NCBI GenBank assembly: GCA_037952775.1
Contig: JBANAY010000004.1
Coordinates: 6,200,001 to 6,264,000 of the forward strand
Reading direction: 5' to 3'
Source of the DNA: Clonostachys chloroleuca
Lineage: Eukaryota > Ascomycota > Sordariomycetes > Hypocreales > Bionectriaceae
DNA: 64,000 nucleotides
The notes below the pieces were generated by a model. It was not told the origin of the DNA. It saw only the letters and a program-made list of their open reading frames with translations, and did no database searches. A program made the translations under genes and the position numbers. Positions 32,155 through 43,311 of the stretch are shown here, piece after piece (within the stretch, counting starts at the first letter, position 1; the number at the start of each line of letters is the position of its first letter).

Positions 32155-33783
32155 TCAGCCCGAAAAATCCAATAGCTCCACGACCTCCTCGGCAGTAAAC
32201 TCTTTCCCTGCTGGTACTTGATATATGAGGATACCCTGCTCGGAATTCTTCAAACGGAGAGAGACGCCTTCTTTAATTCTGCCGTTCTGGTCTCTCTCAG
32301 GCTCGATAGTTTCGGGCCCGCCGTTCTTAGGCTCGCCATTTTGGGAGCCATTCTTGGAACTATCGACTGTGGAATTTACTTCCTCCTCGATGCTATAAGC
32401 CACCTCTACACATGACCTGACTACACCAAGCTCCCCGCCTTTGAGGACGCAGAGAAATGTGGTCAGGTCAGGCATGCTTGCCGTCTCCTTGGGGAAGTCT
32501 TTCTCGATTGTATGGTCCCCTAATGCGATATCCTTGGCCTTTACCTTCGCGTTATAACCAAGAATTTTTTTACCCAGGCAGTCGTGCCCTACTCTCTGCA
32601 ACCCGACCAAAGAGTATTTTAGACTTTGTGCTGTAGCTGATGGGACAATTGCGAAGGATGCGAATTGTTTATATTCCCTTAGGACGAGGCTTGCAGCCTC
32701 AATGTTCAACCCAATATTAAATTGATTTGGAAATAAGTTAGCAGAGAAATTTTGAGTTCCCTGTATGAATAGCAGGTTAGAATTCGCTATAGATCAAAAA
32801 GGATATACATAGAATACTTACCGCCTGTAGGTAGCAGTTAACCTTGGAGGCTACCTTCTTCTCAATAAATTGACGTAAGATTCTAAGGGAAGACCCACCC
32901 ATGAACCTGACGTTCTTGGCCGCGTAAATTGCCTTGCACAGCGACTCAATATCAAGATGGCCAACCGAAGTGTTCTGAGCCTCATATTTTTTCTGTTCTT
33001 TGGCAATGCAATCGTTGTACCATTTCTCCACAGCGTTACTCGTATCATCCTTTCTTAAGGCCCCCCATACCCGTTTGAAGGCTCCCCATACTCTTGTACG
33101 GCGGCGTGATACCTTTCAATTTCGTCAGGGGTACGGTTCGCCAGCTCCTCATGGTAATGTAAATATAGGTTCACTGGGTTTTGAATCTCTTCTAGACTGT
33201 CATAATCCACCAGGACTTCAAACTCTGGGGCTGGCGAGGACCCAGAATATTCTTTGGACCCCCAATAAGTCAGGCAATTAGCAAGGTCCCACGCCATAAG
33301 TTCAGCGTGCTTCTTGGATTGCTCTTTATGTGGGTTGATAATTTTGGTAGCTTTTCTCATCTAGAGAGCGATCGCGTCGGTAAAACAATCAAGAATATAT
33401 ATAGGGAGATCTCTTACCAGATTCATATTCTCGGAAGGGATTTCTTGGCCCTGCTTTCGCAGCTCTTCCTGTCGCTCCAATAGATTTTTTTCTTCAAGGC
33501 GGGAGCCCAGAAGTGCCTTAGAAGCGTCGTGGTCTGTTTTGTACTTGTCCGGAAAATACATGATTAGGAGTTTCTTGCATTTGGCGGACTCCTCCTCGCT
33601 CATGCTAAGCCCCCAAGCAACCTGGCGCGGCTCCATAATCCAGATAATGCGCCCAGTCGGGTGGCGCTGAGCGACCTCCTTAAGAAGCGTGAGCGCCGCG
33701 GCGGCGTTGTCGGAGTCTATAGAGTCATTGTAGTAGATGGTTAAATCCTCGGTCTGGCTGTGGGGGGGCATATTCGACGGCAT
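32155..33783 (-). CDS. Nucleoside-hydrolase-like protein (IUNH-type), probable frameshift
   Basis: Exons 33418-33783, 33360 down to 32822 and 32155-32760 are joined by introns of 57 bp (33361-33417) and 61 bp (32761-32821), total about 500 aa. The N-terminal DSIDSDNAAAALTLLKEVAQ resembles the Asp-rich calcium/ribose-binding motif of inosine-uridine nucleoside hydrolases. Later blocks (AWDLANCLTYWG; NPVNLYLHYHEELANRTP; FMGGSSLRILR; CYLQAG…NLFPNQFNIGLN) match a fungal family I recall as IUNH-like; the name is inference. Near 33061-33066 (a G6 run on the coding strand) the frame breaks after NGYGG; one more G gives ALRKDDTSNAVEKWYND. A 50-bp intron ending AAG is an alternative. The C-terminal tail is Asn/Gly/Glu-rich. 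Confidence 0.65.
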
Positions 33784-33789
33784 TGCTTT

Positions 33790-35530
33790 GCGACGGGCTG
33801 GCTGTCGCGACGTTTGATTGAGGCGGTAGGTGAGGGGAAAGGCTGGGAGAGTTGTTGGATTGATTGATGGTAGACTGATAGCTGTTTGCCTTAAGTACTA
33901 GATGTATATATGATAATACATAAGCAGTAGGACAATTGTTCTAGTGTTTCTCTGATAGCAGAGTGGGTTCCCAAAGGCAGGAAAAGTGCCCTTGGGAAAG
34001 CCTTGGGGCTATGCATAGGTACTTTGCTATCCTTGGGCATCGCCGCATGTACCGCTCACCCAATTTGGCAACAGACCCCGCCTGTTTGGTATCCTGTAGC
34101 TGTATTACAGTACATACAGTACCATTGTTTTTGCACAGAGAATTCGTTATGTTTGGTTGACAGAGCCAAAATTGACTCCAAAAGGAATGGAGGGAAATGA
34201 AACTGGGGGCGGTCGAGTAATGTAGCATAAGCTCTACGTATGTACCTATGCACTAGCGCGCTATGGGACACCTCTACAGCTGAACATCCAGAAACAGCCT
34301 CTCTCCCCTTCTCATGAGGCTCCTCATCCTCTTCCCTTGTGTACAGCTCTAGCCTATCAGATCTGAAAATGAGTGACCACAGTCATCAGATTTTCTTCAT
34401 CTAATTGGCCATGCGAAGGGGAGGCCAAAAAGATCCTCAGCATCCATGGCTTGTCACCCCCTTGCGTACAGTACAAGAAGCCACCACACATCAGGTACAC
34501 CGAGTCGGATAGAGGCCCGAGCACGTGCACTAGAATTCATTTGATAAACATAGGCGAGTAATAGACAGTCTCGCAAGCACCACCTTGTGCAGTCCAGCAG
34601 TTTGTAAGTAAAACAAATAGCCTCTGTGCACCTGGTCATCAATCGCTCTTTTCTCCGGAAGTACACTACTACTTTCTTTTCTCAACATCTCGCTCTCTTG
34701 AATATGTACCATATAAATCTATTCTTTCCACTTGAATCTAGACTATACGCGCTATACGGTGCTGTCGAATCTCAGCGCCAGGTGGACGGTCATACTTATT
34801 GGCTAGACCAAAGTCGGAATATGCTTGACAGCTATCTGAAATACTTCGTGCCAGGCAGCCTGGTTCTCATGAGCACATGCTTACCTTGATCCATCAAGCA
34901 TATACCTTGCTAGAACTACTCTATTAGTCTGTTCCTATTCTTGAGGATATTTGGCTTACTTTCCTAGGAGACGTTTCCAGATACGGTATGTTTGTCGACG
35001 AGAATTCAGATGATGGCAGTATCTAGATAGGAGTTTCTCGACAGTAGTATAGCCTTGCTTCCGAAAAATCACCATCAGCTGGTCGCCTTTACCATCGTCC
35101 TGCAATCTTGACCCGCGGCGATGTTTATAAGAAGCTATATCTGTATGCGAAATCTCTCCGTGTTGCTTTGCTGTTCACAGAAACCAGGAAAAACATCTGG
35201 ACTCTATTTTACCCAGGCCCTTGTGAGCGCCGCCTTTCTTGGGTTGATGCCGCATTATTGGTGCCCATCGCATTCTGTTCTCCAAGAAAGCTGAGGACCT
35301 CTTTTACCAAGCCTCCAAAGATTACTTTGCACTTTTAGACTCTTATTAGTACAGCCACAAAGAAGTAGTGTACAATAGAGTGAGTAAAACAATACATTTT
35401 TATTGAGGTGAAGGCCTTTGCGCATTTATACTATCCTGGCAAGAGACACCTGTGCGGGTGAAAGGAGAAGTGGTGGATGTAGCGAGTAGGACTTTGCCGG
35501 AATACACACTCTCTAGATACGTACGTACAT
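33790..35530. other. No supportable gene
   Basis: Overlapping short frames on both strands (33941-34271, 34373-34889, 35108-35338) show no consistent splice signals. The 35108-35338 frame (YAKSLRVALLFTETRKNIWT) is the most protein-like but has no ATG context or neighbours. Confidence 0.35.
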
Positions 35531-35532
35531 CT

Positions 35533-35749
35533 AACTTAGGGGGAGGAGACCGACCCCCTGATACCCGACCCCCAGTGGACTCCGGGTAGGAATTATTCAT
35601 TCCGGCTAGTTCAAACCCTCAGTTCATAACTATTTATGCAAGAGTTGAGATATACATATGAATACCGTAAATAGGCCAATGGTCTTTTCAAGATTCAACC
35701 GGGGGTGGATTGGGGGTCGGTTATCAGGGGGTCTGTCCCCCCCTAACTT
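35533..35749. repeat. Imperfect inverted repeat, arms of about 52 bp
   Basis: Left arm 35533-35586 contains ACCGACCCCCTGATACCCGA followed by CCCCCAGTGGACTCCGGG. Right arm 35699-35749 is its approximate reverse complement (GGGGGTCGGTTATCAGGGGG), and AACTT is at the outer edge of both arms. The spacer is about 112 bp. It could be two opposite LTR ends or the ends of a small non-coding element. Confidence 0.75.
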
Positions 35750-35759
35750 ACTAGGCAGC

Positions 35760-36785
35760 CTTAGCGTAATGCACGGTAGTCACCTCAGTCCCTGTGCTGT
35801 ACCTTTCTGTGCGTTGAACGGCTGTTGTAGGTACCTTTGAGCGGTTTGCCTCCGAGCGTAGCAATCTTGATCCGAGCATGCTGGATCTACTGTCGCATCT
35901 GCCTCCTGGTTTTCACCGGAAGCAGTTAAATCTTTGGGTGCCAGGTTGACATTTATTTCTATGGCCTACACTCTCTCTTAGACACTTATCAGTAACATTG
36001 CTGCTGGTTCAAGCCGCTCAACCGTCACAATCATTCGTTACACATGATGGATAAATTTAGACCCGAAGTTGGTGTAAATAAACCAACGTCCCAGTCGCAG
36101 CCACTTTTAGCCTACGATACGCTCACATATATTCCTGCTTACAGTAATACATATTGAAGAGGTTTAGTCTTCGTGAGGGTGTATCATATTATACAGAATG
36201 TAAAGAATGACTAAATACTGTAGTAATAGTAATACTGTTTGTCTGTTGCTTCTATAGCATCAATATATCCAGGTTTTACAATGGAAGGTACTTGCAGATA
36301 ACAAATTGTCACAGAATGAGTCACTCTTGCAGACAAATACAGATCTACAGTTCCAAATTGAGGGTCCGCAATGTCATGTTAACAGCCTCCAGGCGCAAGT
36401 CCCTAAGGAGCAGTACTAGGAGGGGACAAGTCCTGTCAGCAGCTCTGGCCAGATACCTCGAGTGATTAATAATTACGGCGAATAATTACATCTAACTACT
36501 ATCGAGGAGTAAAGGATTTACATGAACCAACATTCTGTATCTTCAAATAGGCTATCTTATTCTTTTTCTTTCTTGTAAATAGTATTTGCTCTGTTTCTTC
36601 TTTACATCGTAAGAGGGTGTCCCTTCACAGCCAACATGTTAAGTAGATGCAATGAGGGGGATTGGCAACCAACTTACCCGTAACTGAGAGTCAGATGTAT
36701 AACATTTGGTGTGGTCGCTGATGCTAGTCGCCTACGTGAGTGTTTGCGTTTCTAAGCATCGCTTGTGCTAGTATAGTGGGTGGTG
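35760..36785. other. Non-coding stretch with a possible LTR tail
   Basis: No open frame is supportable. Around 35950-36040 the series CTTAGACACTTATCAGTAAC…CAACCGTCACA weakly resembles the 3' part of the solo LTR at 24998-25362. Confidence 0.35.
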
Positions 36786-36791
36786 GAGGTG

Positions 36792-38921
36792 CTAACGCTG
36801 ATGCCGCTGGTGCCGCTGGTGCCGCTGGTGGTCTGTCGGACGCGCCCTCTTTATGTTTCCAGGAAAAGGGTTGGTTGCTGGGTCCAAATTGGTATCGCGG
36901 ATCAGCTTGACCCAGCGCTTATTCTGCTCTTCGAGTTGCTTCTCCACGAGGCTGTTCAAGACATCCTCATTGTAGCCGGGGCAGTTTTCCCGGATCCTGC
37001 TTTCCGTCATCTTAGTGCACTGAAATTGGTTCATACAGTGCAGTTGGTCGATGTTGGAATATAGAGGGCATTTTTCTTTCTTGTAGATCGTGGTAGCGCT
37101 GCGATCGAAGTGTTTGTAGGCCTTGTCGTCTGCCGCCTGAACCTTCCGTGCATGGGTGGCCTTCAGCTGTATTAGTTGCTGTTCCAGCTGGGCCGTAGCG
37201 GCGCCTCCCCTCTGGTTTCAGCGAGCAATTCCTTGAGCGAGTCTTCTGCCTTCTCCTTCGCAATTTGTGCCGCCCGGATATCGTCCTCAACAGCATTCGC
37301 AACGAGCGATTCCCCGCAGTAGTAACTAGGTAAATCGTTCGTCAATGAAAGAGATCTACATTAGGCAAGGTGGCAGAGTGTAACGCAGCCAAGGTGATAC
37401 ATACCATTGATAGTGGCTACACCTGCATCGGATCTTATTGCAGCCGGCCTCGAGCTCGATCCCGGCTTTGCATTGGCTAGAAACGCAGGAACCCGTCAGC
37501 TTTCCCGTCAAGTACTCATAGCCTTTATGTTGCCTACTCACTTGCATTTGCGCAACCGGCCTTCCGACATTGCCTCGTCCAGCATTCGCTTCACCTGTCG
37601 CGTCTGTTCTTCCACATTTTCATCTAGTTCCGGCATCTTGGCCTCTTGGCAAGTCTTACCATCATGGGCCCGGCTTTGGCACAACCTACAGCTGAGCTTA
37701 CCGCAGTCGTCGTTCTTGCACTGAAAGAGCGGATGCCGCTGCTTTGGAAGACCCTCGAAGTTTTCAATGTAGTAGCAGAAGGGGCAGGCCTCGTTGTGCG
37801 AGATTGCCCCCAGGATGTCGTCCACCTGCTCCTTCCTCAACAGACTTGCAAACATGTCGAAGTCGTAGAATTCGGTGGCAGGATCGACGAGAAAGCGAAA
37901 CTGCTCGGACGAGAACAAGGTGAAACATCGCTCGCCCGGGCACCTGACGCGTTTTGCTGGTGATGCCATATCGTTCCGAGCCATTTCCAAAAAGCACGAG
38001 CGGCATACTGCATGTTTGGCGGCGTTGGAATCTCTCGTGCCGTTCTTCTCGTTTTCCTCATCTGTCCTACATCGCACGACATTTGGCTCTGGGATATCTT
38101 CCAAGCACACCACACTATGATAATCTCCTTAGCTTTGTCTCTTGCGGTTGTAGATCCGGGCTAGGCTTGGCTTTCGGAAGTTAGAGGCCTTACCACATGA
38201 TCTTTGGTGCCTCATTCGTGTCTGGCTTGGCCTCGACTGCCTGCACATCGTCGTCGCCTGTCAAATCCGCAATCTCTGGGGCAGCAGCGGCGGACGCGGT
38301 GGTCAAGTCATCTCTTCCTTCTAGAATTGTCCAAGTTAGTTGAAAAGGGAACCTCTTCTCGCATGGCTCATCATGGGGGAAGTTGGAAACAGACATATAT
38401 TCGCAGAAGAGAGCAATGAATGTGCATTACTACACACCTTGTTCATTGTACTTTCCGAGGATGTACATCTTCGCAGCGTGAACCTCATCCGCCACTGAGT
38501 CATCGCGCTGTATGGCCATCTTCGCATCATCATCATCCGGTATCATCCGGAAGACCCTCCGCTCGTAAAGTTGGACGTATGTATGGAATACTGTGTTTTC
38601 TTTGAGTGTGTTGCTTACTATCATGGGGTCCGATTCACAGGCTAATCTGGGGAGTAGGTTCCTAAATTCAGTCTCTCTACGAGCACCATATAATGTCAGT
38701 TTTTCCAATTTTGGTCCATCAGTTAGCAATGACCCATCGATGGAGTGACACATACAGCACTGGTCGGAGATGTCTTCTGGGTCTAAGGAGTTTCTTCCTT
38801 GAGTAGTAATTGATTCCCTCAAGGTTCCCATCAACGGCATCCCCTCCTCTATCTTTGGCTCCCCCGTCGTCTTCGCCATTATCATCTCTTGGCCGCTTCC
38901 TAGGGCTTTCAGGTGATCCAT
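36792..38921 (-). CDS. RBR (RING-IBR-RING2) E3 ubiquitin ligase, RNF216/TRIAD3-like
   Basis: Exons 38438-38921, 38194-38320, 37542-38114, 37405-37476 and 37325 onward join in phase over introns of 117, 79, 65 and 79 bp. RING1 starts CVVCLEDIPEP and continues HAVCRSCFLEMA and KRVRCPGERC. The IBR has CPFCYYIENFEG, FQCKNDDCGKLSCRLC and HDGKTC. RING2 has RKCNQCKAGIELEAGCNKIR with the catalytic Cys in IRCRC, then CYYC. RBR ligases pass ubiquitin through that Cys. Upstream, IADLTGDDD resembles a SUMO-interacting motif. In the last exon the frame stops at 37172, but a coiled-coil and Cys-rich tail (KCPLYSNIDQLHCMNQFQC) continues in another frame to 36792; one extra G at the run 37207-37210 reconnects them. 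The 5' end is uncertain: an alternative ATG at 38973 gives an NLS-containing start in a different frame. Confidence 0.8.
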
Positions 38922-38979
38922 TTTGTGCGTACGGCATCAGCGGATGTAGGCTTGGGCCGGTCATGGCTGGCATAAATAT

Positions 38980-39590
38980 CAGGTAGATGGACGCGTCGCA
39001 AAGGAATAAAGAGAGAAGAAGGAAAGAAGGAAAGAAAGAGGATACACCGGTGAGTTAGAGCTACCCAGGCTTAGAGGGTGGGAGTGGCTTAAATATGTAA
39101 GAGTAGGAGGCCCGGGGTGGAGCAGGATGGCGCCTCGCTTACCTTGTGAATTTTGAGGGAACAAAAAGGGGCGATGGAAGGACCTGCAGGTGAAGCCACA
39201 GGGCGATCACGAATGGGACCTGTGGATAGCGTCTCTGCAGACTATGAGTGAGAAATATGTGTACGAGCCACCTATGGTGAGTCACGTAGCGAGCAGTCCG
39301 CTATGAATAAAGGCGGGCATAAGACACGGGTTCCTCACTGCCACTGTGCTGTTAGTCTGGTGCAAACAGCGATAGTACAAACAGTCATCCGTGGGCCGGC
39401 AGGTTCATCTCCTGAACCACGGCTTCAGTGTCATTGCTGTTGTACTAAACCCGGAGGAACTTCACCCGCTTACATTTCTAATTCCTACCAGCCTCCTCTG
39501 TAGCCCCATCTAGTTCGCCATTTACCTTTTGCCTTTTGTCAAGGTTACTAAATTTTCTCTCCAAGACGAAGAATTGGCTGCATGGGCCTC
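38980..39590. other. Intergenic, no gene seen
   Basis: The RBR promoter side, with purine-rich AAAGAAGG repeats near 39005-39045 on the plus strand. The rest shows no open frame worth calling. Confidence 0.4.
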
Positions 39591-39595
39591 AGAAG

Positions 39596-39943
39596 TTATA
39601 GTTGGTGCCATAGTTTCCGTGGATTATCCACTTCATTCCTAATTCTTTCCTCGAGGTAAATGGTCCTTCGATTACCCGACCAAACCCTTCCTCGCTGCTT
39701 TGTTATCTTAAGGAAATATTTATATTGACTCGATATTCCAGCCTCATAGACATGAATAAGATTTAAATTCACATCATGTACCTCCCACGTCTTATCTTTG
39801 AAGTAGATAATAGTTGTCCATAATTGTCCATTGCTATTTTTCAAGTACTTTCCAAGGTTCCCAACCATAATCTTATCAAGATTATCTCCCTTACCTGATT
39901 CTAAGAAGATATTCGAATTTGAAGAGCCTGTCTTACCTCTCAT
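39596..39943 (-). CDS. Small orphan protein
   Basis: A 115-codon frame from ATG 39943 with good composition: an N-terminal Ser/Asn-rich start, then a beta-rich core (WTTIIYFKDKTWEVHDVNLN; VYEAGISSQYKYFLKIT) and a basic C-terminus (RGRVWSGNRRTIYLEERIRN). No signal peptide or membrane segment. The GTAAGA right after the ATG could act as a donor, in which case this would be an exon. No family recognised. Confidence 0.4.
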   Translation of the reverse strand: MRGKTGSSNSNIFLESGKGDNLDKIMVGNLGKYLKNSNGQLWTTIIYFKDKTWEVHDVNLNLIHVYEAGISSQYKYFLKITKQRGRVWSGNRRTIYLEERIRNEVDNPRKLWHQL

Positions 39944-40239
39944 CGCTTTATGAGGAGGGGGGCTTAGCGATATTGCCTAACAATGAAGATAACAGGAGAT
40001 ATGTCAGTTCAGATATAGGTTTTAGTTCCGTGAATGCTCCTTGATAGATACGTCTATGTCAGAGCCAATTCTACTACACCAGCAGAAACGGAGCGCGCTC
40101 GCGCTGATTGCTGTGCCTAATTGACTATATATCCTATCACTGACACCAACAACTTCATATCTTAGCTCTTGCTGCTTGTAATGCCCATTTGGATGAGCCA
40201 GCTCCGCGAGCACATCAGAAATCCAGTGAGATAACCGAG

Positions 40240-40809
40240 GCCATAAGAAACCGCATCAACGAGGATTCCGGAAGGTGGATGTGAGAGTCAGGCAAAACAC
40301 CAAGTTGCAGCCAGGAGAAAAAGCGCTTGTAACAGTCAAGTGCAGCACTATGGATAGCGGGTTTGGCAACCAGGGCTTTCCACTTCACCTCGACTCACGA
40401 GGTAGCTTTCGATGCAACAGCGGAAGGATCGAACCCACAGCTGATAGTTTTTAGCAATACCTCGGACAAGCATTTGGTATTATCGCGTAATCAGACCGTT
40501 GGCAGGATTAAACGCTATGGCGGCGACGAGTAAGCGATACTCGTGGAGGAGGAAGAAATTGGATGCCTCTCCCCCTCAGGTGTCGACTTCAACAGCGTGG
40601 GCGAGTATCTCAACTTCGCTGATAAAATGCCTGCGAAAAACACCGAGCAACGGAGAAACCAGGCGGATGGCAATACGGGTCCGACTGATCCCCAGTTGCC
40701 AACGATTGACGATGGCTTGCCTAATTATGGGATCTCAAAATTGGTGTCGCTTGGTGGATATCATCGCTTCGAGTGGATTTGTCCATTCAATCAAAAGCAC
40801 ACTGAATAA
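40240..40809 (+). mobile_element. Decayed retroelement polyprotein fragment (gypsy-like)
   Basis: Two frames together resemble the linker region before reverse transcriptase in fungal Ty3/gypsy polyproteins. From about 40265 one frame reads DVRVRQNTKLQPGEKALVTV. From 40398 another reads VAFDATAEGSNPQLIVFSNT followed by LVLSRNQTVGRIKRYGGDE and then a stop. A third piece (40543-40809) follows. No intact protease or reverse transcriptase motif remains. The call rests on the pattern 'arg-gln-asn-thr … pro-gly … friendly beta strands … gly-arg-ile', which I know from such polyproteins. Confidence 0.4.
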
Positions 40810-40909
40810 GACTTTGGCTCAAGAGGATTGGACTATAACAGAGGCCGCAAAGTCAGGAAGCTTATTTGCAAGACTCCCCGAAGCTCTCCCTTGGTCTTGG
40901 ATTATGTAA

Positions 40910-42010
40910 AGACATTTTATTTTTAGGTCTCTTACTATTGACTAGATAACAGAAATATAAGACTAAAAACCCATAGGTATATACCCCATCTCCTTAATAT
41001 CCATCAATACCTTTTCCTGTATGTACTTAGAATAGAGTTGGCGGTCACTAAGCGCCAGGCTAAACTAATTCGCGTTGTTGGTCCACTAGGTGGTGAGGGC
41101 TGGGAGGATAATGCGTGCTAGGTCAATGGTCGACAAAAAGGACGAGTGGTTAATGTGTAGCCGACCTGGCTATCTGCTGTCATAGCGAGAAATCGCTGCA
41201 AGCTAGGCCAAGCTGTCAGCGGCTGTAACAGTTAATTCGTAGGAACCCGACCTCTCTGTCTTCCGTCAAGACGAGCGATTACTATAGACTAAAACCCCCT
41301 ATCTAATAGTAAATTTCAAAGGAAACTAAGTATTTTATGCTAGTTGGAGGGTTTATTATTATTATTGAGAATTTGGGAGCGAGGCTGCGTTGATCACCTG
41401 GGCAGTTATTTCCCAAGAGTCCGCCGTAAGAGTCCGCCGTACACATGTGGGTTAAGAGAAAAGTGGTGGGTGGTAAAGGTGCCCCATGGTCATCGGCTAG
41501 GCTGGAGGTAGGAGGATACCGTTATCATATCTCCTTTGTGAGTGATGTGGAGTAGATACTAGTACCTCGATAGGTCCGAAGTGTGTCTGGGCAACCACTG
41601 GAAATTCACCATAATAATACGTGAGCGTCCACTCAAGAGGTGGGTTAGAAGCGACATACTAGTCAGTTGGCGGCTCCTACATTAGTACATCATGGCATAG
41701 CGTAGGGGTTTGAGGGGTTAGCTTATCTTTTCTGGCCTTTTCTGGCCATGATTAAACAATCACGAGGAGGTGGCTGCCTATGTATCTAACGTGACTGAAA
41801 ATTGATGGACGATCTCTGATATCCAAGGAAAATCGGATTTAATGGCGTGATATAGCCTCTTGTACTGTATGGACCTAGATACCGTGCATATAGCTTCATC
41901 TGTGTCAAGCATTCCCAATTATTAACAAAATGACTCTTGTAGTAGCGCCATTATTCAACACGAATTGCTTTTACGGCTACCCCAAACATCGATTTATATT
42001 AATTTTCTAT
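40910..42010. other. Non-coding stretch
   Basis: About 1.1 kb without a convincing frame on either strand. It contains the promoter side of the TM2 gene. No repeats longer than about 15 bp were noticed apart from a local duplication AGTCCGCCGTA at 41419-41440. Confidence 0.4.
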
Positions 42011-42017
42011 CTTTTAA

Positions 42018-42563
42018 TCTTATACATATTACTTCTCTGTTGCTATCTTCTACATTTACATTCAATACAGCGGAAGCCTGAGGATTGATACGCCGGCATT
42101 TGTAGTTAAGCGATCCTGGGGAGGATTTGATGAGCAGCTAACCAGTGAACAATGTTACCGCCAAGAACGTATTGCAATGCTTCTCGCTGTCCTATTAGGA
42201 TTCCTCGGCATTGATCAATGGTATGCACACCACTGGGTACTTGCTGTGTTCAAGTTATTCATAGCTGGAGGCTTGGGTATCTGGGCCTTTGTTGATTGTA
42301 AGAAAATTAACAGACCTTGAGATTATCTAGACTAATGATGACTAGGTATTTTATGGATTGCAGGTGGCGTATATGGTGCACCGGGATGCCCAGGAGGTTA
42401 TGGGCCTGGAGGTAATTGGCGATACTATTTGGGTTTCTTTATCTCTTCAGGAACAGTAAAGGCCAGGAGCAGGGCACGGGTTATGAACAGGTTTTATCAT
42501 ATGGGCCAACTTAACACATGTTGTACGAAGGTTTCTTCTCCGTTTTGCTACACCGCGGAGTGA
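42018..42563 (+). CDS. TM2-domain membrane protein (5' end unresolved)
   Basis: Two exons, 42018(?)-42297 and 42346-42563, are separated by a 48-bp intron (GTAAGA donor, ACTAAT branch, GACTAG acceptor). The joined sequence has the TM2 signature: a first membrane segment MLLAVLLGFLGIDQWYAHHW, then a turn and a second segment KLFIAGGLGIWAFVDC running into ILWIAGGVYGAPGCPGGYGP. TM2 proteins are small two-helix membrane proteins of unclear function. No ATG lies before the first helix in this frame, so a short 5' exon is missing (an AG at 42070 is a candidate acceptor) or the start is lost. The 3' end may include another small intron near 42411-42453. Confidence 0.65.
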
Positions 42564-42569
42564 TAACTA

Positions 42570-43310
42570 CCGCCGGAATGATAAATATATTATAGAATAA
42601 GAATTACCGTATGAATAGTACAAGTAATGGCAGTGAATATGGGGAGGACATTGAGACAGAGAAAGATTCTGAAATATCAGCAAAAATAATAGCCACGACT
42701 GGCGATCTCGAATCCGAGCCGTAAAGTAGGGCGAATAGGATCCATATAGAAGGGATCAAAGCAGCTGATGCTATTTCCTTATATATGCCAGCCGTCCTGG
42801 CATACCATCATGAGGGATAGTCTTGATAGCAAGGCTTGATCGGGTAGCAGGGAGGGGCGAGGCCGATCAGCAGAGCTGCACCTGGTTCACGAAGCTTATG
42901 GATGACTAAGAGGTACATAGACGCCCTATTAAATTTCGGGTTATCTATAATTAATCCGTTTTCTTGCATGATTGCGGAGGAGATTATGTGGTTAATCGGC
43001 CCGCCTAACAACCTGAGGTTGGATGCACCTATTTGTGGTAGAATTCCTCTTTGAAACAGCAACCGTGTGAATTTAAATGCAATATGAGTGATTTAGATTA
43101 TCAAGAAAATGACGCCCACCGAACCGATGGTATCCAGACTGGAATCGGAATGATTCGGTGGTAGGAAATGGGTCTGCAAAAACCAGGATATAGTAAATGT
43201 GAATCATGAACAGACGACCAAACAAGATGTCAACATCCCCAGGCCTTAGTTCCAGGCTTCTCCAACAGCGCCTGCGTTGTTTTGTACCCATCCATTGCCT
43301 CTTGGGTAGG
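42570..43310. other. Mostly non-coding, one protein-like minus-strand piece
   Basis: The only interesting frame is 42808-43092 minus (about 95 codons without ATG at the front): LLFQRGILPQIGASNLRLLG continues to the stop. It may be a leftover exon. Nothing was recognised. Confidence 0.3.
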
Positions 43311-43311
43311 A

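Noticed and set aside
22795..38921. Starship giant transposon
   Set aside because: No DUF3435-type captain gene or defined element borders could be found, so the accessory island is left unnamed.
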